The notes: a model not told the origin generated them from the sequence alone. A stretch of DNA of 64,000 bases from Janthinobacterium sp. PC23-8 (GCF_002250505.1 NZ_NJGY01000003.1:149977-213976); one strand, 5' to 3'; positions 1 to 10,693 are shown, counted from the stretch's first letter. Numbers and translations: made by a program.

Positions 1-1
1 C

Positions 2-832
2 GCCGGCCTGTCGGACCCGAACCGTCCGTATGGCTCCTTCATGTTCCTGGGGCCGACGGGGGTCGGCAAGACCGAGCTGAGCAAGGCGCTGGCGACCTTT
101 TTGTTCGATACCGAAGAATCGATGATACGCATCGACATGAGCGAATTCATGGAGAAACATTCGGTGGCCCGCCTGATCGGCGCGCCGCCCGGCTATGTGG
201 GTTACGACGAGGGCGGCTACCTGACGGAAGCGGTGCGCCGCAAGCCGTACAGCGTGATTTTGCTCGACGAAGTGGAAAAAGCCCACGCCGACGTGTTCAA
301 CGTGCTGCTGCAGGTGTTGGACGATGGCCGCATGACGGACGGGCAGGGGCGCACGGTGGACTTCAAGAATACCGTCATCATCATGACCTCGAACCTGGGT
401 TCGCATAAAATCCAGGCGATGGAAAGCGATGATCCCGGCGTCGTCAAGCTGGCCGTGATGGCCGAGGTACGCTCTCACTTCCGGCCCGAGTTCGTCAACC
501 GTATCGACGAGATCGTGGTGTTCCATGGCCTCGACGAGAAAAATATCGGCGCGATCGCCAAGATCCAGCTGAAGATCCTCGAAGAGCGCCTGGCGCGCAT
601 GGACATGGGCCTGTCGCTGACCGATGCCGCGCTGCAGAAGATCGCGGAAGCGGGCTACGATCCGGTCTACGGCGCACGGCCATTGAAACGGGCGATCCAG
701 CAGCAGATCGAAAATCCGCTGTCCAAGCTTATCCTCGAAGGCAAGTTTGGTCCGAAGGACGAGATCCGCATCGATGCACAGGGCGGCAACCTGGTGTTTA
801 CGGGCGCGCTGGTGGGCCTGGACAAAGTGTAA
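2..832 (+). CDS. clpB: ATP-dependent chaperone ClpB, C-terminal part (5' end outside window)
   Basis: This is the second AAA+ module (D2) of the ClpB disaggregase, which with DnaK/DnaJ/GrpE pulls proteins out of aggregates in the cytoplasm. The frame is open from the first bases of the window, so the true start lies upstream. Visible landmarks are the D2 Walker A ([10 protein letters not shown]), the pore-loop region ([13 protein letters not shown]), Walker B ([11 protein letters not shown]), sensor 1 (MTSNLGS) and the sensor 2/arginine region ([10 protein letters not shown]), followed by the small D2 C-terminal domain. ClpC/ClpA-type unfoldases share this module, but there is no IGF/IGL-type ClpP-binding loop in the visible part and the D2 sequence is ClpB-like. 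The gene ends at a stop followed closely by a hairpin. Confidence 0.95.
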   Translation, partial: AGLSDPNRPYGSFMFLGPTGVGKTELSKALATFLFDTEESMIRIDMSEFMEKHSVARLIGAPPGYVGYDEGGYLTEAVRRKPYSVILLDEVEKAHADVFNVLLQVLDDGRMTDGQGRTVDFKNTVIIMTSNLGSHKIQAMESDDPGVVKLAVMAEVRSHFRPEFVNRIDEIVVFHGLDEKNIGAIAKIQLKILEERLARMDMGLSLTDAALQKIAEAGYDPVYGARPLKRAIQQQIENPLSKLILEGKFGPKDEIRIDAQGGNLVFTGALVGLDKV

Positions 833-853
833 TTTTCCTGTTGCCAGGCCGCG

Positions 854-890
854 AGGGCGCGATCAGGGTAGACCTGAGCGCGCCCTTGTT
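854..890 (+). terminator. Probable terminator after clpB
   Basis: An 8-bp inverted repeat (AGGGCGCG at 854-861 and CGCGCCCT at 879-886) with an inner TCAGG/CCTGA pairing forms a strong stem just after the clpB stop. The following T-tract is poor (TGTTGCT), so termination may be inefficient. Confidence 0.5.
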
Positions 891-933
891 GCTATCATCA
901 ACAGTATTTTCTGATGACTCTGGAGGTTGGGAT

Positions 934-2049
934 ATGGCAAGCAAATGGCAGGCAGGACGACGCATGGTACTGGGCATGACGCTGGCGGCGGCCGTGCTGG
1001 CGGTGCCCGCGCATGCGCAGGAAGAAAAAGTCCTGAATATCTACAACTGGTCCGACTATATCGGCGACGAGACGATCAAGAATTTTGAGAAGGAAACCGG
1101 CATCAAGGTGCGCTACGACGTTTTCGACAATAACGAAATCCTCAACGCGAAACTGGTGGCCGGCAAGTCGGGCTATGACATCGTGGTGCCGACCGCCCAG
1201 TGGGCGCGGCTGCAGATCGACGCGGGCCTGCTGCGCAAGCTCGACAAGAGCAAGCTGAACAACATCGGCAACCTCGACGCCAACCTGCAGGCCAAGCTGG
1301 CCAGGATCGATCCGAACAATGATTACCTGGTCGACTGGCTGTGGGGCTACACCACGGTGGGCATCAACGTCAACAAGGTCAAGGCCGCGCTGGGCGCCAT
1401 GCCGATGCCGGAAAACGCCTGGGACCTGATTTTCGACCCCAAGTATGTGTCGAAGCTCAAATCGTGCGGCGTCTCCTTCCTCGATTCGCCGTCCGAAGTG
1501 CTGCCGGCCGCGCTGCAATACCTGAACAAGCCGGCGTATTCGAAAACGGCGGCCGACTACCAGGAAGCGGGCAAGGTGCTGCAGGCCATCCGTCCCTACG
1601 TGACCTTGTTCAGCTCGTCTGGCTATATCAATGACATGGCCAACGGTTCCGTCTGCGTGGCGCTGGGATGGTCGGGCGACATCAATATCGCGCGCCAGCG
1701 TGCCTTGGACGCCAGGAACGGCAATGTGATCCAGGTTCTGGTGCCGAAAACGGCGGCGCTGATGTTCGACACGATGGCGATTCCGGCCGACGCGCCGCAC
1801 CCGAACAATGCGCACGCCTTTATCAACTACATCCTGCGCCCGCAAGTGCATGCCAGCCTGAGCAACAAGGTGTTCTACGCCAACCCGAATGTGCCGAGCC
1901 TGAAATACGTGCGCAAGGACATCGCCGAGAACAAGGCCATCTTTTTGTCGGACGCCGACAAGCAGCGCATGGCCGCACCCGAGCCGATCACGGCCGATAT
2001 CCGCCGACTGATGACGCGTATCTATACCAAGTTCAAAACGGGAGTCTGA
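934..2049 (+). CDS. Polyamine-type ABC transporter substrate-binding protein (PotF-like)
   Basis: Periplasmic binding protein of the spermidine/putrescine family (PotD/PotF), about 371 residues. The chosen ATG is preceded by TGGAGG at 921-926; the longer in-frame reading upstream has no ribosome site. A signal peptide is visible (MASKWQAGRR, then a hydrophobic run ending in AHAQ). The mature N-terminus has the family hallmark LNIYNWSDYIGDETIKNFEK, and the remainder follows the PotF pattern (YDIVVPTAQW, VDWLWGYTTVGIN, LGWSGDINIARQRA, LMFDTMAIPADAPHPNNAHA). No permease or ATPase gene lies beside it, so it is an orphan that must work with a transporter encoded elsewhere or have another ligand. 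The family call is firm; putrescine as ligand is inference. Confidence 0.85.
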   Translation: MASKWQAGRRMVLGMTLAAAVLAVPAHAQEEKVLNIYNWSDYIGDETIKNFEKETGIKVRYDVFDNNEILNAKLVAGKSGYDIVVPTAQWARLQIDAGLLRKLDKSKLNNIGNLDANLQAKLARIDPNNDYLVDWLWGYTTVGINVNKVKAALGAMPMPENAWDLIFDPKYVSKLKSCGVSFLDSPSEVLPAALQYLNKPAYSKTAADYQEAGKVLQAIRPYVTLFSSSGYINDMANGSVCVALGWSGDINIARQRALDARNGNVIQVLVPKTAALMFDTMAIPADAPHPNNAHAFINYILRPQVHASLSNKVFYANPNVPSLKYVRKDIAENKAIFLSDADKQRMAAPEPITADIRRLMTRIYTKFKTGV

Positions 2050-2113
2050 AAAACAGCAACGGCGCGAGGGACGTTGATATCGTCACTGGCGCCATTGATT
2101 GGAGCTCGCTGCG

Positions 2114-2239
2114 CTACTCGTGATAGCGGTCCATCAGTTTGTGGTGGCTGCCGCGCATCTCTTCGATCAGCTCAAAGGCGACAAAGCCGATGATGGCGGC
2201 GAAGATGGCGATAAAGAGAAAGACAAGAAAGGTCAACAT
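2114..2239 (-). CDS. Small single-pass membrane protein, 41 residues
   Basis: A short reading frame with a membrane-protein composition: residues 1-24 form one hydrophobic helix (MLTFLVFLFIAIFAAIIGFV...), followed by an acidic patch (ELIEEM) and a charged tail (HHKLMDRYHE). It has no obvious ribosome site upstream of the ATG. An imperfect stem at 2061-2093, followed on this strand by a T-rich stretch, could be its terminator. The amphipathic one-helix design is typical of small inner-membrane proteins. I do not recognise a family and assign no function. It lies between the binding protein gene (other strand) and sixA. Confidence 0.45.
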   Translation of the reverse strand: MLTFLVFLFIAIFAAIIGFVAFELIEEMRGSHHKLMDRYHE

Positions 2240-2388
2240 ACTATTTCAGCCGCCGTTGGACGGCCGTCCGCTGGGTTGCACAATGCGCCCCAGCGAGGCC
2301 AGGGCGCGGTGTTGATGCAATTAAACTCTAGCAGATAGTCGGCGCTTTACAAGCCGCCTCGGCCTTGGTTGTTGCGCGGGCTTGACCT

Positions 2389-2847
2389 TTACTTCACTAC
2401 CAGGTCGTGCGCCATCACGGCCTTCAGATAGACGCTCAGGGCGTCGCCCGGTTCGCGCTGCGAAAACCACCAGGCGCTGGCCTTGCGCATGTCCCAGTCC
2501 TGTTCCTCCCCCGTCAGCAGCAGCGCGGCCGCCTGGCCCAAAGTGGGCTGGTGGCCGACGATCAGCACGGTTTCCTTGTTGCCGGGCCAGTTGGCCGCTT
2601 TCAGGATATCTTCCGCTTCGGCGCCGGGCGCCAGTTCCGGCATCAGCTTGAACTTGCGGCCCAGCGCCTCGGCCGTTTGCAAGGTGCGCACGGCCGGGCT
2701 GACGAGGATGCGGCAATTGTCGGGCAATTGCGAACCGAGCCATTCAGCCATGCGGCGCGCCTGTTTCTGGCCCTTGACGGTCAGCGCGCGTTCCAGGTCG
2801 GGCAAGCCCGGTTCGGCTTCGGCATGGCGCCACAAGATAAGATCCAT
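2389..2847 (-). CDS. sixA: Phosphohistidine phosphatase SixA-like
   Basis: A 152-residue member of the histidine phosphatase superfamily. The N-terminal catalytic motif is LILWRHAEAEPG (RHG/RHA type, phosphoacceptor His at residue 8), and the second conserved His lies in LIVGHQPTLGQ. SixA enzymes remove phosphate from histidine phosphotransfer proteins; in E. coli the target is in the nitrogen PTS. The protein is small, lacks a signal peptide and so acts in the cytoplasm. It lies 46 bp downstream of ppk1 on the same strand and is probably co-transcribed with it, which would put it under phosphate control here. The family is clear; the physiological substrate is not. Confidence 0.85.
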   Translation of the reverse strand: MDLILWRHAEAEPGLPDLERALTVKGQKQARRMAEWLGSQLPDNCRILVSPAVRTLQTAEALGRKFKLMPELAPGAEAEDILKAANWPGNKETVLIVGHQPTLGQAAALLLTGEEQDWDMRKASAWWFSQREPGDALSVYLKAVMAHDLVVK

Positions 2848-2893
2848 GATGTGTTCCTCCTGGTCGGTGCGATTGGCGATGCGTTCGGCGGGC

Positions 2894-4984
2894 TTACTCG
2901 CCCACGTCCGGGGCGGGTGTGCCCAGGTTGTGCATCAGGTATTGCTGGGCGCTGAACGGCGTCTGTTTGGCGCGCGGCTTGCGGCGCGTGTACTGGCCGC
3001 TCGACTCCAGTTCCCAGGCATTCGTATTATCCTTCAAATACGGATTGAGGCCTTCGGCAATCACGCGGCGTTTCAAGGCCCGGTCCAGGATCGGGAACGC
3101 CACTTCCACGCGGCGGAACAGGTTGCGGCTCATCCAGTCGGCGCTGGCCAGGTAGACATCGTGCGCCAGGTCGTTGCGGAAGTAATAGATGCGGCTGTGC
3201 TCGAGGAAGCGGCCGATCACCGAGCGCACCTTGATGTTTTCCGACAAGCCCGGCACGCCCGGTTTCAGGGTGCAGGCGCCGCGCACGATCAGGTCGATCT
3301 TCACGCCATCGGTCGAGGCCGCATACAGGGCGCGGATCACCGACTCATCGACCAGCGCATTGATCTTGACGATGATGCGGCCGCGCCGGCCCGAGCGGGC
3401 GATCTTCGCTTCGTTGCGGATGGCCTTGATGATCTCGCTTTGCAGGCCGAACGGCGCCAGCCACAGATGGCTCAGATTGTGCGGCTTGGTCAGGCTGGTC
3501 AGGTGGATAAACACTTCGTTCACTTCCACCGCCAGGTCCTGCTTGGCGGTCAAGAGGCCAAAGTCGGTGTACAGCTTGGTGGTGGTCGGGTGGTAGTTGC
3601 CGGTGCCCAGGTGTGCATAGAAGCGCAGCGCGCCTTCTTCGCGGCGGATCACCAGCGCCACCTTGGCGTGGGTCTTCAGGCCGACCACGCCGTACACCAC
3701 CTGCGCGCCGGCTTGTTCCAGCTTGTCGGCCCAGTTGATATTGGCTTCTTCGTCGAAGCGCGCCATCAGTTCGACGATGACGGTCACTTCCTTGCCCAGC
3801 TTGGCGGCCATGATCAGGGACTCCATCAGGTCCGAATTCATGCCGGTGCGGTAAATCGTCTGCTTGATGGCCACCACGCTCGGGTCGTAGGCGGCGCTGC
3901 GGATAAAGTCGATCACCGTCTGGAACGATTGATACGGGTGGTGCAGCAGGATGTCATGTTTGGCCAGCGCGGCAAAGATGTCGTTGCCGATGGCTTTGTT
4001 GGCCAGGCCCGGGAAGAACGGCGCGAAGCGCAAGGCCGGCTGCTTGACGTGGTCGATCATTTCCGACAGGCGCACCAGATTGACGGGGCCGTTGACGCGG
4101 TACAAGCGGCTCTGGTCCAGACTGAACTGGTCGAGCAGGAATTGCGACAGTTCTGGCGGGCAGTTGCGCGCCACTTCCAGGCGTACCGAGGTGCCGAACT
4201 GGCGACCCACCAGTTCGCCTTTCAGGGCCTGGCGCAGGTTCTTGACTTCGTCTTCGTCCACCCACAGGTCGCTGTCGCGCGTGACGCGGAACTGCGAATA
4301 GGCGATCACTTCGCGCCCGGCGAACAGGTCCGAGATATGCGCGTGTATGACGGAAGACAACAAACAGAAGGACACGCCATCGGAAATCTCGTCGGGCAGC
4401 TTGATCACGCGCGGCAAGACGCGTGGCGCCTTGACGATGGCGATCGCCGTGCCGCGGCCGAAGGCGTCCTTGCCACTCAATGAGACGATGAAATTGAGGC
4501 TCTTGTTGATTACTTGTGGAAACGGGTGCGCCGGGTCCAGGCCGATCGGCGTCAACAGCGGGCGCACTTCGCGGTCGAAATAATCCTTGACCCAGGCGCG
4601 CTGCGCCTCGTTGCGGTCCTGGTCGCGCAGCAGGTGCACGCCCGCCGCGCGCAGGGCCGGCAGCACGTCATTATTGAGGATTTCGTATTGTTGTTCCACC
4701 AGCGCATGGCATTCCTTGTCGATGCGCTGCAGGTTGGCTGCCAGGGTAGGGTGGCCGGCCAGAGTGCCGCCGATGCTGCCGGCCGCCAGCAGGCTGGCCA
4801 CGCGCACTTCGAAGAACTCGTCCATGTTGCTGCTGACGATGCACAGATAGCGCAGGCGTTCGAGCAGGGGAATGTTCGGATCTTCCGCCTGCGCCATCAC
4901 GCGCCGGTTGAAGGTCAGTTGCGACAATTCCCGGTCAAGCAGGATGCCCGACTTGGTCACTTCCGTGTGCAGTTCAGGTTTCAT
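2894..4984 (-). CDS. ppk1: Polyphosphate kinase 1
   Basis: Full-length (696 aa) polyphosphate kinase, which polymerises the gamma-phosphate of ATP into inorganic polyphosphate and runs in reverse. Domain order matches the family: N-terminal helical domain (LLDRELSQLTFNRRVM), head domain, then two phospholipase-D-like C-terminal domains. Recognisable blocks include HHPYQSFQTVIDFIRSAA, the ATP/catalytic region around VIVELMARFDEEANINWA, the histidine region YGVVGLKTHAKVALV, and YAHLGTGNYHPTTTKLYTDF. It diverges from pstS across a region with a candidate PhoB site for each direction and is followed by sixA. No ppx (exopolyphosphatase) gene is next to it, unlike the ppk-ppx operon of enterics. 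Confidence 0.97.
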   Translation of the reverse strand: MKPELHTEVTKSGILLDRELSQLTFNRRVMAQAEDPNIPLLERLRYLCIVSSNMDEFFEVRVASLLAAGSIGGTLAGHPTLAANLQRIDKECHALVEQQYEILNNDVLPALRAAGVHLLRDQDRNEAQRAWVKDYFDREVRPLLTPIGLDPAHPFPQVINKSLNFIVSLSGKDAFGRGTAIAIVKAPRVLPRVIKLPDEISDGVSFCLLSSVIHAHISDLFAGREVIAYSQFRVTRDSDLWVDEDEVKNLRQALKGELVGRQFGTSVRLEVARNCPPELSQFLLDQFSLDQSRLYRVNGPVNLVRLSEMIDHVKQPALRFAPFFPGLANKAIGNDIFAALAKHDILLHHPYQSFQTVIDFIRSAAYDPSVVAIKQTIYRTGMNSDLMESLIMAAKLGKEVTVIVELMARFDEEANINWADKLEQAGAQVVYGVVGLKTHAKVALVIRREEGALRFYAHLGTGNYHPTTTKLYTDFGLLTAKQDLAVEVNEVFIHLTSLTKPHNLSHLWLAPFGLQSEIIKAIRNEAKIARSGRRGRIIVKINALVDESVIRALYAASTDGVKIDLIVRGACTLKPGVPGLSENIKVRSVIGRFLEHSRIYYFRNDLAHDVYLASADWMSRNLFRRVEVAFPILDRALKRRVIAEGLNPYLKDNTNAWELESSGQYTRRKPRAKQTPFSAQQYLMHNLGTPAPDVGE

Positions 4985-5054
4985 ATTCTTCTAACTTTGC
5001 AGATAGTTAATTCTAGCCGTATTCGGGCGCGTTGACATGCGTAGACATGCCAAT

Positions 5055-5088
5055 AGTGTAATCATGAAATATGACGAGACCGTGACAT
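5055..5088 (-). promoter_or_regulatory. Candidate Pho box and -10 for ppk1
   Basis: Read on the minus strand, 5088 to 5071 gives ATGTCACGGTCTCGTCAT: two TGTCA/CGTCA half-sites 11 bp apart, the spacing of a PhoB box. A -10-like TACACT (5060-5055) follows after exactly 10 bp, the same geometry as the pst promoter. The match to the consensus is weaker than for pstS, mainly in the linker. Confidence 0.5.
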
Positions 5089-5180
5089 CGCGCGTCATAA
5101 AGGCGCTTCCAGCATGTCATGAAACGCGTGCAAACGCCGGGTTTTCGGGGCGTAGGCAAATATTTCAACAAATTTCAGGC

Positions 5181-5214
5181 ATGTCATAAAGCTGTCATAT
5201 TCGATTGCTAGACT
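5181..5214 (+). promoter_or_regulatory. Pho box and -10 for the pst-pho operon
   Basis: Positions 5181-5198 read ATGTCATAAAGCTGTCAT, a near-perfect match to the E. coli PhoB box (CTGTCATAAAKCTGTCAY). A -10-like TAGACT lies at 5209-5214, 10 bp further on, with the pstS start at 5274. This is the expected architecture of a PhoB-activated promoter in which the box replaces the -35. Confidence 0.85.
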
Positions 5215-5273
5215 GCACAGCATTAACCGGGGCGTGACGCTCCAACAACCTTGTAATAACCTGAGGACTTGAT

Positions 5274-6323
5274 ATGCAAATGAAGCAAATGTTCAAATTT
5301 ATCGTCGTGGGTGCTTCGGCAGCGATGGCATTTTCTTCCGCTTCCGTCATGGCGGCAGATATGACAGGTGCTGGTGCAACGTTCCCGTACCCGATCTACG
5401 CCAAATGGGCCGAGACCTACAAGGCCAGCACCGGCAACGGCCTGAACTATCAATCCGTGGGTTCCGGCGCAGGCATCAAGCAAATCAAGGCCAAGACCGT
5501 TGATTTCGGCGCGTCCGACATGCCATTGACGGCAGCAGAGCTGGAAGAAGCCGGCCTGATGCAATTCCCGGCCATCATGGGCGGCGTGGTCACCATTGTC
5601 AATCTGGACGGCGTCAAGCCCGGCCAGCTGAAAATGACCGGCAAGGTTGTTGCCGACATCTACCTGGGCAAGATCACCAAATGGAGCGCGCCGGAAATTG
5701 CCGCCCTGAACACCGGTGTCAAGCTGCCGGACACGGAAATCACCGTGGTGCACCGCGCCGACGGTTCGGGCACGTCGTTCCTGTTCACCGACTTCCTGTC
5801 GAAAACCAACCCGGAATTCAAATCGAAAATCGGTGCTGGCTCGGCCGTGAAATGGGCTGTGGGCGTGGGCGGCAAGGGTAACGAAGGCGTCGCCGCCAAC
5901 GTGCAGCGCATCAAGGGTGCGATCGGCTACGTCGAGTGGGCGTATGCCAAGAAAAACCACATGTCGCACACCCAGCTGCAAAACAAGGATGGCAACTACC
6001 TGCAGCCTGACGACGACAACTTCAAGGCCGCTGCCGCTTCGGCGCCCTGGACCCAAACCCCCGGCTTCGGCGTGGTGCTGACCGACCAGGCTGGCAAGAA
6101 CAGCTGGCCGATCACCGGCGTGTCGTTCATTCTGATGTACAAAGTACAAGCCGATGCCGCCAAAGGCAAGGAAGTGCTGAAGTTCTTCGACTGGGCCTAC
6201 AAGAACGGTGGCGCCGCCGCCGTTGAACTGGACTACGTGCCGATGCCGGCGTCGGTCGTGAAACTGGTGCAGGAATCGTGGAAAGCCAATCTGAAAGATG
6301 CGTCCGGCAAGGCCATCTACTAA
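5274..6323 (+). CDS. pstS: Phosphate ABC transporter, periplasmic phosphate-binding protein
   Basis: The 349-residue high-affinity phosphate receptor of the Pst system. The signal peptide is clear (lysine-containing start, hydrophobic run, cleavage after SVMAA), and the mature protein begins with the PstS hallmark [19 protein letters not shown]. Phosphate-contacting segments are visible: the [10 protein letters not shown] loop, the [10 protein letters not shown] segment, and [16 protein letters not shown] with its Ser-Gly-Thr-Ser. TGAGGA lies 8 bp upstream of the ATG. It is the first gene of pstSCAB-phoU-phoB-phoR and follows a strong Pho box. Confidence 0.98.
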   Translation: MQMKQMFKFIVVGASAAMAFSSASVMAADMTGAGATFPYPIYAKWAETYKASTGNGLNYQSVGSGAGIKQIKAKTVDFGASDMPLTAAELEEAGLMQFPAIMGGVVTIVNLDGVKPGQLKMTGKVVADIYLGKITKWSAPEIAALNTGVKLPDTEITVVHRADGSGTSFLFTDFLSKTNPEFKSKIGAGSAVKWAVGVGGKGNEGVAANVQRIKGAIGYVEWAYAKKNHMSHTQLQNKDGNYLQPDDDNFKAAAASAPWTQTPGFGVVLTDQAGKNSWPITGVSFILMYKVQADAAKGKEVLKFFDWAYKNGGAAAVELDYVPMPASVVKLVQESWKANLKDASGKAIY

Positions 6324-6483
6324 TCTGCATGGTATTGCCATAAAGTCCCTTCCTTGCGTCGCCGCGCCTGCGGCGGGGCAGGGAGTTAGCCAGGACCGCC
6401 CGCCGCCTTGGCAGGCGCTCCCGGCTAAACGAGTAAAAACAGTCATCCAGCTGTACCGTCAGCACCACCACACTTGGCCCAAT

Positions 6484-7503
6484 ATGAGCGCACAATCTAC
6501 TTCTTCCACGATTTCAATGTCAGGCGCCAGCATGACCGACTCCATTAGTCATACAGCAATGATGTCGGTCATGCGCAAGCAGCGCATGCAGGACTTCCTG
6601 TTCCACAAGGTGACGATGCTGTTCGCCCTGTCGGTGCTGGTAGTTCTTGTCGGCATCATCATTTCGCTGATCCACGAGTCGATCCCCGCCTTCAAGACCT
6701 TCGGCCTGCACTTCATCGTGTCGGCCGAGTGGGACCCGGTCAATGACCAGTACGGCGCGCTGATTCCCATCATCGGCACCCTGGTTACCTCCGTCATCGC
6801 CTTGCTGATCGCCTTTCCCGTCAGTTTCGGCATCGCCCTGTTCCTGACTGAAATCTGCCCGGCCTGGCTGCGCCGCCCGCTGGGCACGGCCGTCGAACTG
6901 CTGGCCGGCGTGCCGTCGATTATCTACGGCATCTGGGGCCTGTTCGTGTTCGCGCCGCTGTTTGCCGACTACGTGCAACCGGTGCTCAAAGCCACGCTGG
7001 GCAATGTGCCGCTGATCGGCCCGCTGTTCAGCGGCCCGATGATGGGCATCGGCCTGCTGACGGCCGGCCTGGTACTGGCCATCATGATCATCCCCTTCAT
7101 CGCTTCGGTGATGCGCGACGTGTTCGAGATCGTGCCGGCGGTATTGAAGGAATCGGCCTACGGCCTGGGCTGCACGCGCTGGGAAGTGGTGCGCAAGATC
7201 GTGTTGCCATACACCAAGACCGGCGTGGTCGGCGGCGTCATGCTGGGCCTGGGCCGCGCCCTGGGCGAGACCATGGCCGTCACCTTCGTGATCGGTAACG
7301 CCAACAAGCTGTCCTGGTCGCTGTTTGCCGCCGGTAACAGCATCACCTCCCTGCTGGCCAATGAATTCGGCGAAGCACAATCGGCGCTGCACGTGTCCTC
7401 GCTGTTCTCGCTGGCGCTGATCCTGTTTGTCATCACCTTTATCGTCCTGTCCGCCGCCAAGCTGATGCTGGCTGGCATGTCCCGCAAAGAAGGCACCAAA
7501 TGA
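6484..7503 (+). CDS. pstC: Phosphate ABC transporter permease PstC
   Basis: Inner-membrane permease pairing with PstA. The core with six predicted membrane segments begins at about [23 protein letters not shown]. The EAA-type loop is visible in the C-terminal half ([31 protein letters not shown]), followed by [17 protein letters not shown], typical of PstC. The start is uncertain: the reading frame is open back into pstS; ATG 6484 gives 339 aa and ATG 6532 gives 323 aa, close to the 319 of E. coli PstC. None has a convincing ribosome site. The stop overlaps the pstA start (ATGA), implying coupled translation. Confidence 0.93.
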   Translation: MSAQSTSSTISMSGASMTDSISHTAMMSVMRKQRMQDFLFHKVTMLFALSVLVVLVGIIISLIHESIPAFKTFGLHFIVSAEWDPVNDQYGALIPIIGTLVTSVIALLIAFPVSFGIALFLTEICPAWLRRPLGTAVELLAGVPSIIYGIWGLFVFAPLFADYVQPVLKATLGNVPLIGPLFSGPMMGIGLLTAGLVLAIMIIPFIASVMRDVFEIVPAVLKESAYGLGCTRWEVVRKIVLPYTKTGVVGGVMLGLGRALGETMAVTFVIGNANKLSWSLFAAGNSITSLLANEFGEAQSALHVSSLFSLALILFVITFIVLSAAKLMLAGMSRKEGTK

Positions 7504-8396
7504 GCCAAACCAGCCAAGTTAGCACTCTCGACGTACCGGCCAAGCCGGCCATGAACCCTGTCTACCGCAAGCGTTTGCTGATGCACCGCGTCGGTATCGC
7601 CCTGTCGATCGGCGCCATGGTGCTGGGCCTGGCCGTGCTGGTGTGGATTCTGTTCACGCTGGTGATCAAGGGCTTCGGCGCGCTGTCGTTCGACATGTTC
7701 ACGCAAACCACGCCGGCCCCCGGCAGCGAAGGTGGCGGCCTGATCAATGCCATCGTCGGCAGCGGCCTGATGGTCGGCCTGGCAACCCTGGTCAGCACCC
7801 CGATCGGCATCTTTGCCGGCATCTACCTGGCCGAATACGGCGAAGAAAACAAGTTTGCGCAAGTGACGCGTTTCGTCACCGACATCATGCTGTCGGCCCC
7901 ATCGATCGTGATCGGCCTGTTCGTGTATGCGCTGTATGTAGCGCAAGTAAAACACTTTTCGGGCTATGCCGGCGCCATCGCGCTGTCGCTGATCGCCGTG
8001 CCGGTGGTGGTGCGCACCACCGACAACATGCTGCGCCTGGTGCCCAACAGCCTGCTCGAAGCCGCGTTTGCGCTCGGCGCGCCGCGCTGGAAGGTCGCCA
8101 CCCTGGTGCGCTTGCGCGCCGTCAAGGCCGGCGTGATCACGGGCGTGCTGCTGGCCCTGGCCCGTATCGCCGGCGAAACCGCACCGCTGCTGTTTACGGC
8201 CTTGAACAACCAGTTCCAGAGTTTGAACATGAACGCGCCGATGGCCAACCTGCCGTCCGTGATCGCCTCGTTCGCCATGAGCCCGTACGACAACTGGCGC
8301 TCGCTGGCCTGGGGTGGCGCACTGTTGATCACCTTCAGCGTACTGGCCCTGAACATCCTGTCGCGTACCGTGTTCAGCCAAAAAGTCCCCAATTAA
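7500..8396 (+). CDS. pstA: Phosphate ABC transporter permease PstA
   Basis: Second permease of the Pst transporter, 298 residues. It starts inside the pstC stop (ATGA overlap at 7500-7503). About six membrane segments are visible, with the permease loop [25 protein letters not shown] and the adjacent [20 protein letters not shown], a PstA hallmark. The periplasmic N-terminal part includes the conserved region around [22 protein letters not shown]. Its phosphate-uptake role follows from the family and its position between pstC and pstB. Confidence 0.96.
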   Translation: MSQTSQVSTLDVPAKPAMNPVYRKRLLMHRVGIALSIGAMVLGLAVLVWILFTLVIKGFGALSFDMFTQTTPAPGSEGGGLINAIVGSGLMVGLATLVSTPIGIFAGIYLAEYGEENKFAQVTRFVTDIMLSAPSIVIGLFVYALYVAQVKHFSGYAGAIALSLIAVPVVVRTTDNMLRLVPNSLLEAAFALGAPRWKVATLVRLRAVKAGVITGVLLALARIAGETAPLLFTALNNQFQSLNMNAPMANLPSVIASFAMSPYDNWRSLAWGGALLITFSVLALNILSRTVFSQKVPN

Positions 8397-8435
8397 TCAG
8401 TAGCCGTTATCAGCTCATTACAGCGAAGCGAAACC

Positions 8436-9230
8436 ATGCATACCCAAATGACTCCAGCCCAAGACGTGCTGCCAAAAAAGAAAACCATCGAAATTTCGGG
8501 CCTGAACTTTTTCTACGGCAAGACCCAGAGCTTGCACAACGTCAATCTCGATATCCATGAAAGGAAGGTCACGGCCTTTATCGGCCCGTCGGGCTGCGGC
8601 AAGTCGACTTTGCTGCGCACCCTGAACCGCATGTATGACCTGTATCCGGGCCAGCGCGCCGAAGGCTCGATCCTGTACCGCGGCCGCAACGTGCTCGACG
8701 CCGACCAGGACGTCAACATGCTGCGCGCCAAGGTCGGCATGGTGTTCCAGAAGCCGACGCCGTTCCCGATGTCGGTCTACGACAATATCGCCTTCGGCGT
8801 GCGCCTGTATGAAGACCTGTCGAAGGGCGAGATGGACGAGCGCGTCGAATGGGCCCTGAAAAAGGCCGCGCTGTGGGGTGAAGTGAAGGACAAGCTGACC
8901 AAGAGCGGCCTGTCGCTGTCGGGCGGCCAGCAGCAGCGCCTGTGCATCGCGCGCGGCGTGGCGGTGAAGCCGGACGTGCTGCTGCTCGACGAGCCGACTT
9001 CGGCGCTCGACCCGATTTCGACCGCCAAGGTGGAAGAGCTGATCAGCGAACTGAAACAGGATTACACGATCGCCATCGTGACTCACAACATGCAGCAGGC
9101 GGCGCGCTGCTCTGACTATACTGCCTATATGTACCTGGGCGAACTGGTGGAATTCGGCGAGACGGATCAGATCTTCATGAATCCTGCCCGCAAGGAAACC
9201 CAGGATTACATTACCGGCCGCTTCGGCTGA
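8436..9230 (+). CDS. pstB: Phosphate ABC transporter ATPase PstB
   Basis: Cytoplasmic ATPase that energises PstCA, 264 residues. Walker A is GPSGCGKST, the Q-loop is in [20 protein letters not shown], the signature motif is [15 protein letters not shown], Walker B is [12 protein letters not shown], and the switch His is in [24 protein letters not shown] and the C-terminal DYITGRFG are characteristic of PstB rather than other ABC ATPases. It also participates, with PhoU, in signalling phosphate sufficiency to PhoR. Confidence 0.98.
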   Translation: MHTQMTPAQDVLPKKKTIEISGLNFFYGKTQSLHNVNLDIHERKVTAFIGPSGCGKSTLLRTLNRMYDLYPGQRAEGSILYRGRNVLDADQDVNMLRAKVGMVFQKPTPFPMSVYDNIAFGVRLYEDLSKGEMDERVEWALKKAALWGEVKDKLTKSGLSLSGGQQQRLCIARGVAVKPDVLLLDEPTSALDPISTAKVEELISELKQDYTIAIVTHNMQQAARCSDYTAYMYLGELVEFGETDQIFMNPARKETQDYITGRFG

Positions 9231-9275
9231 TTCGCCCTGCAAGCGGCACACCATTACTGAATACGGAGAGACAGC

Positions 9276-9986
9276 ATGTTAGGCGAACATTCATCCAAGC
9301 AATACGACAACGAACTCGAAGCGATCCGCTCGAAAGTTCTGCTGATGGGCGGCATCGTAGAAACCCAGTTCCTCGATGCGATGACCTGCTTTCGCATCGG
9401 CAATCCGGAGCGCGCCGACCGCGTGATGCGCGAAGACGACGTCGTCAACCAGCTTGAAGTGTCGCTCGACGACGCCTGCAGCCATTTGATCGTGCGCCGC
9501 CAGCCGACCGCCAACGACCTGCGCACCATCATGGCCACCGTCAAGATCATTACCGATCTCGAGCGCGTGGGCGACGAAGCGACCAAGATCGCCCGCGTGG
9601 CGAAGAATTTGCACAAGCGCGGCAACGGCGTCGTCAACCATTACGAGATGGTGCGTGGCGTGGCCAACACCGCCACCGACATGCTGCACGACGCGCTCGA
9701 CGCGTTCGCGCGCAACGATGGCCAGCAGGCCCTGGCCCTGATTGCCCAGGACGCCATCATCGATCATGAATTTCGCTCTATCATGCGCAACCTGATTACG
9801 TTTATGATGGAAGACCCGCGCACGATCTCGGCGGCGCTCGATACCCTGTGGGTGGCCAAGGCCATCGAACGGATCGGCGACCATGCGAAAAACATCGCCG
9901 AGTACGTGATTTACGTGGTGGACGGCAAGGACATCCGCCACACCAAATCTTCCACTCCCGCCATTTCCGAGGAGCTCCCTGAGTAA
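9276..9986 (+). CDS. phoU: Phosphate signalling protein PhoU
   Basis: All-helical regulator (236 aa) with two PhoU repeats; each repeat carries an E/D-rich metal-binding motif, seen here as DLERVGDEATKIA and AIERIGDHAKNIAEYV. PhoU connects the Pst transporter to PhoR and keeps the Pho regulon off when phosphate is plentiful. GGAGAG precedes the ATG. It follows pstB and precedes phoB by 5 bp, so sensing and response are in one operon. Confidence 0.97.
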   Translation: MLGEHSSKQYDNELEAIRSKVLLMGGIVETQFLDAMTCFRIGNPERADRVMREDDVVNQLEVSLDDACSHLIVRRQPTANDLRTIMATVKIITDLERVGDEATKIARVAKNLHKRGNGVVNHYEMVRGVANTATDMLHDALDAFARNDGQQALALIAQDAIIDHEFRSIMRNLITFMMEDPRTISAALDTLWVAKAIERIGDHAKNIAEYVIYVVDGKDIRHTKSSTPAISEELPE

Positions 9987-9991
9987 GCTTT

Positions 9992-10681
<690 letters not shown>

Positions 10682-10693
10682 AGCCTGTCTCTT

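Noticed and set aside
2483..4483. 666-codon frame opposite ppk1
   Set aside because: Antisense shadow of a well-conserved ppk1; no domains and biased composition.
2894..4984. ppx as partner of ppk1
   Set aside because: The neighbour is a SixA-type histidine phosphatase of 152 residues, not an exopolyphosphatase.
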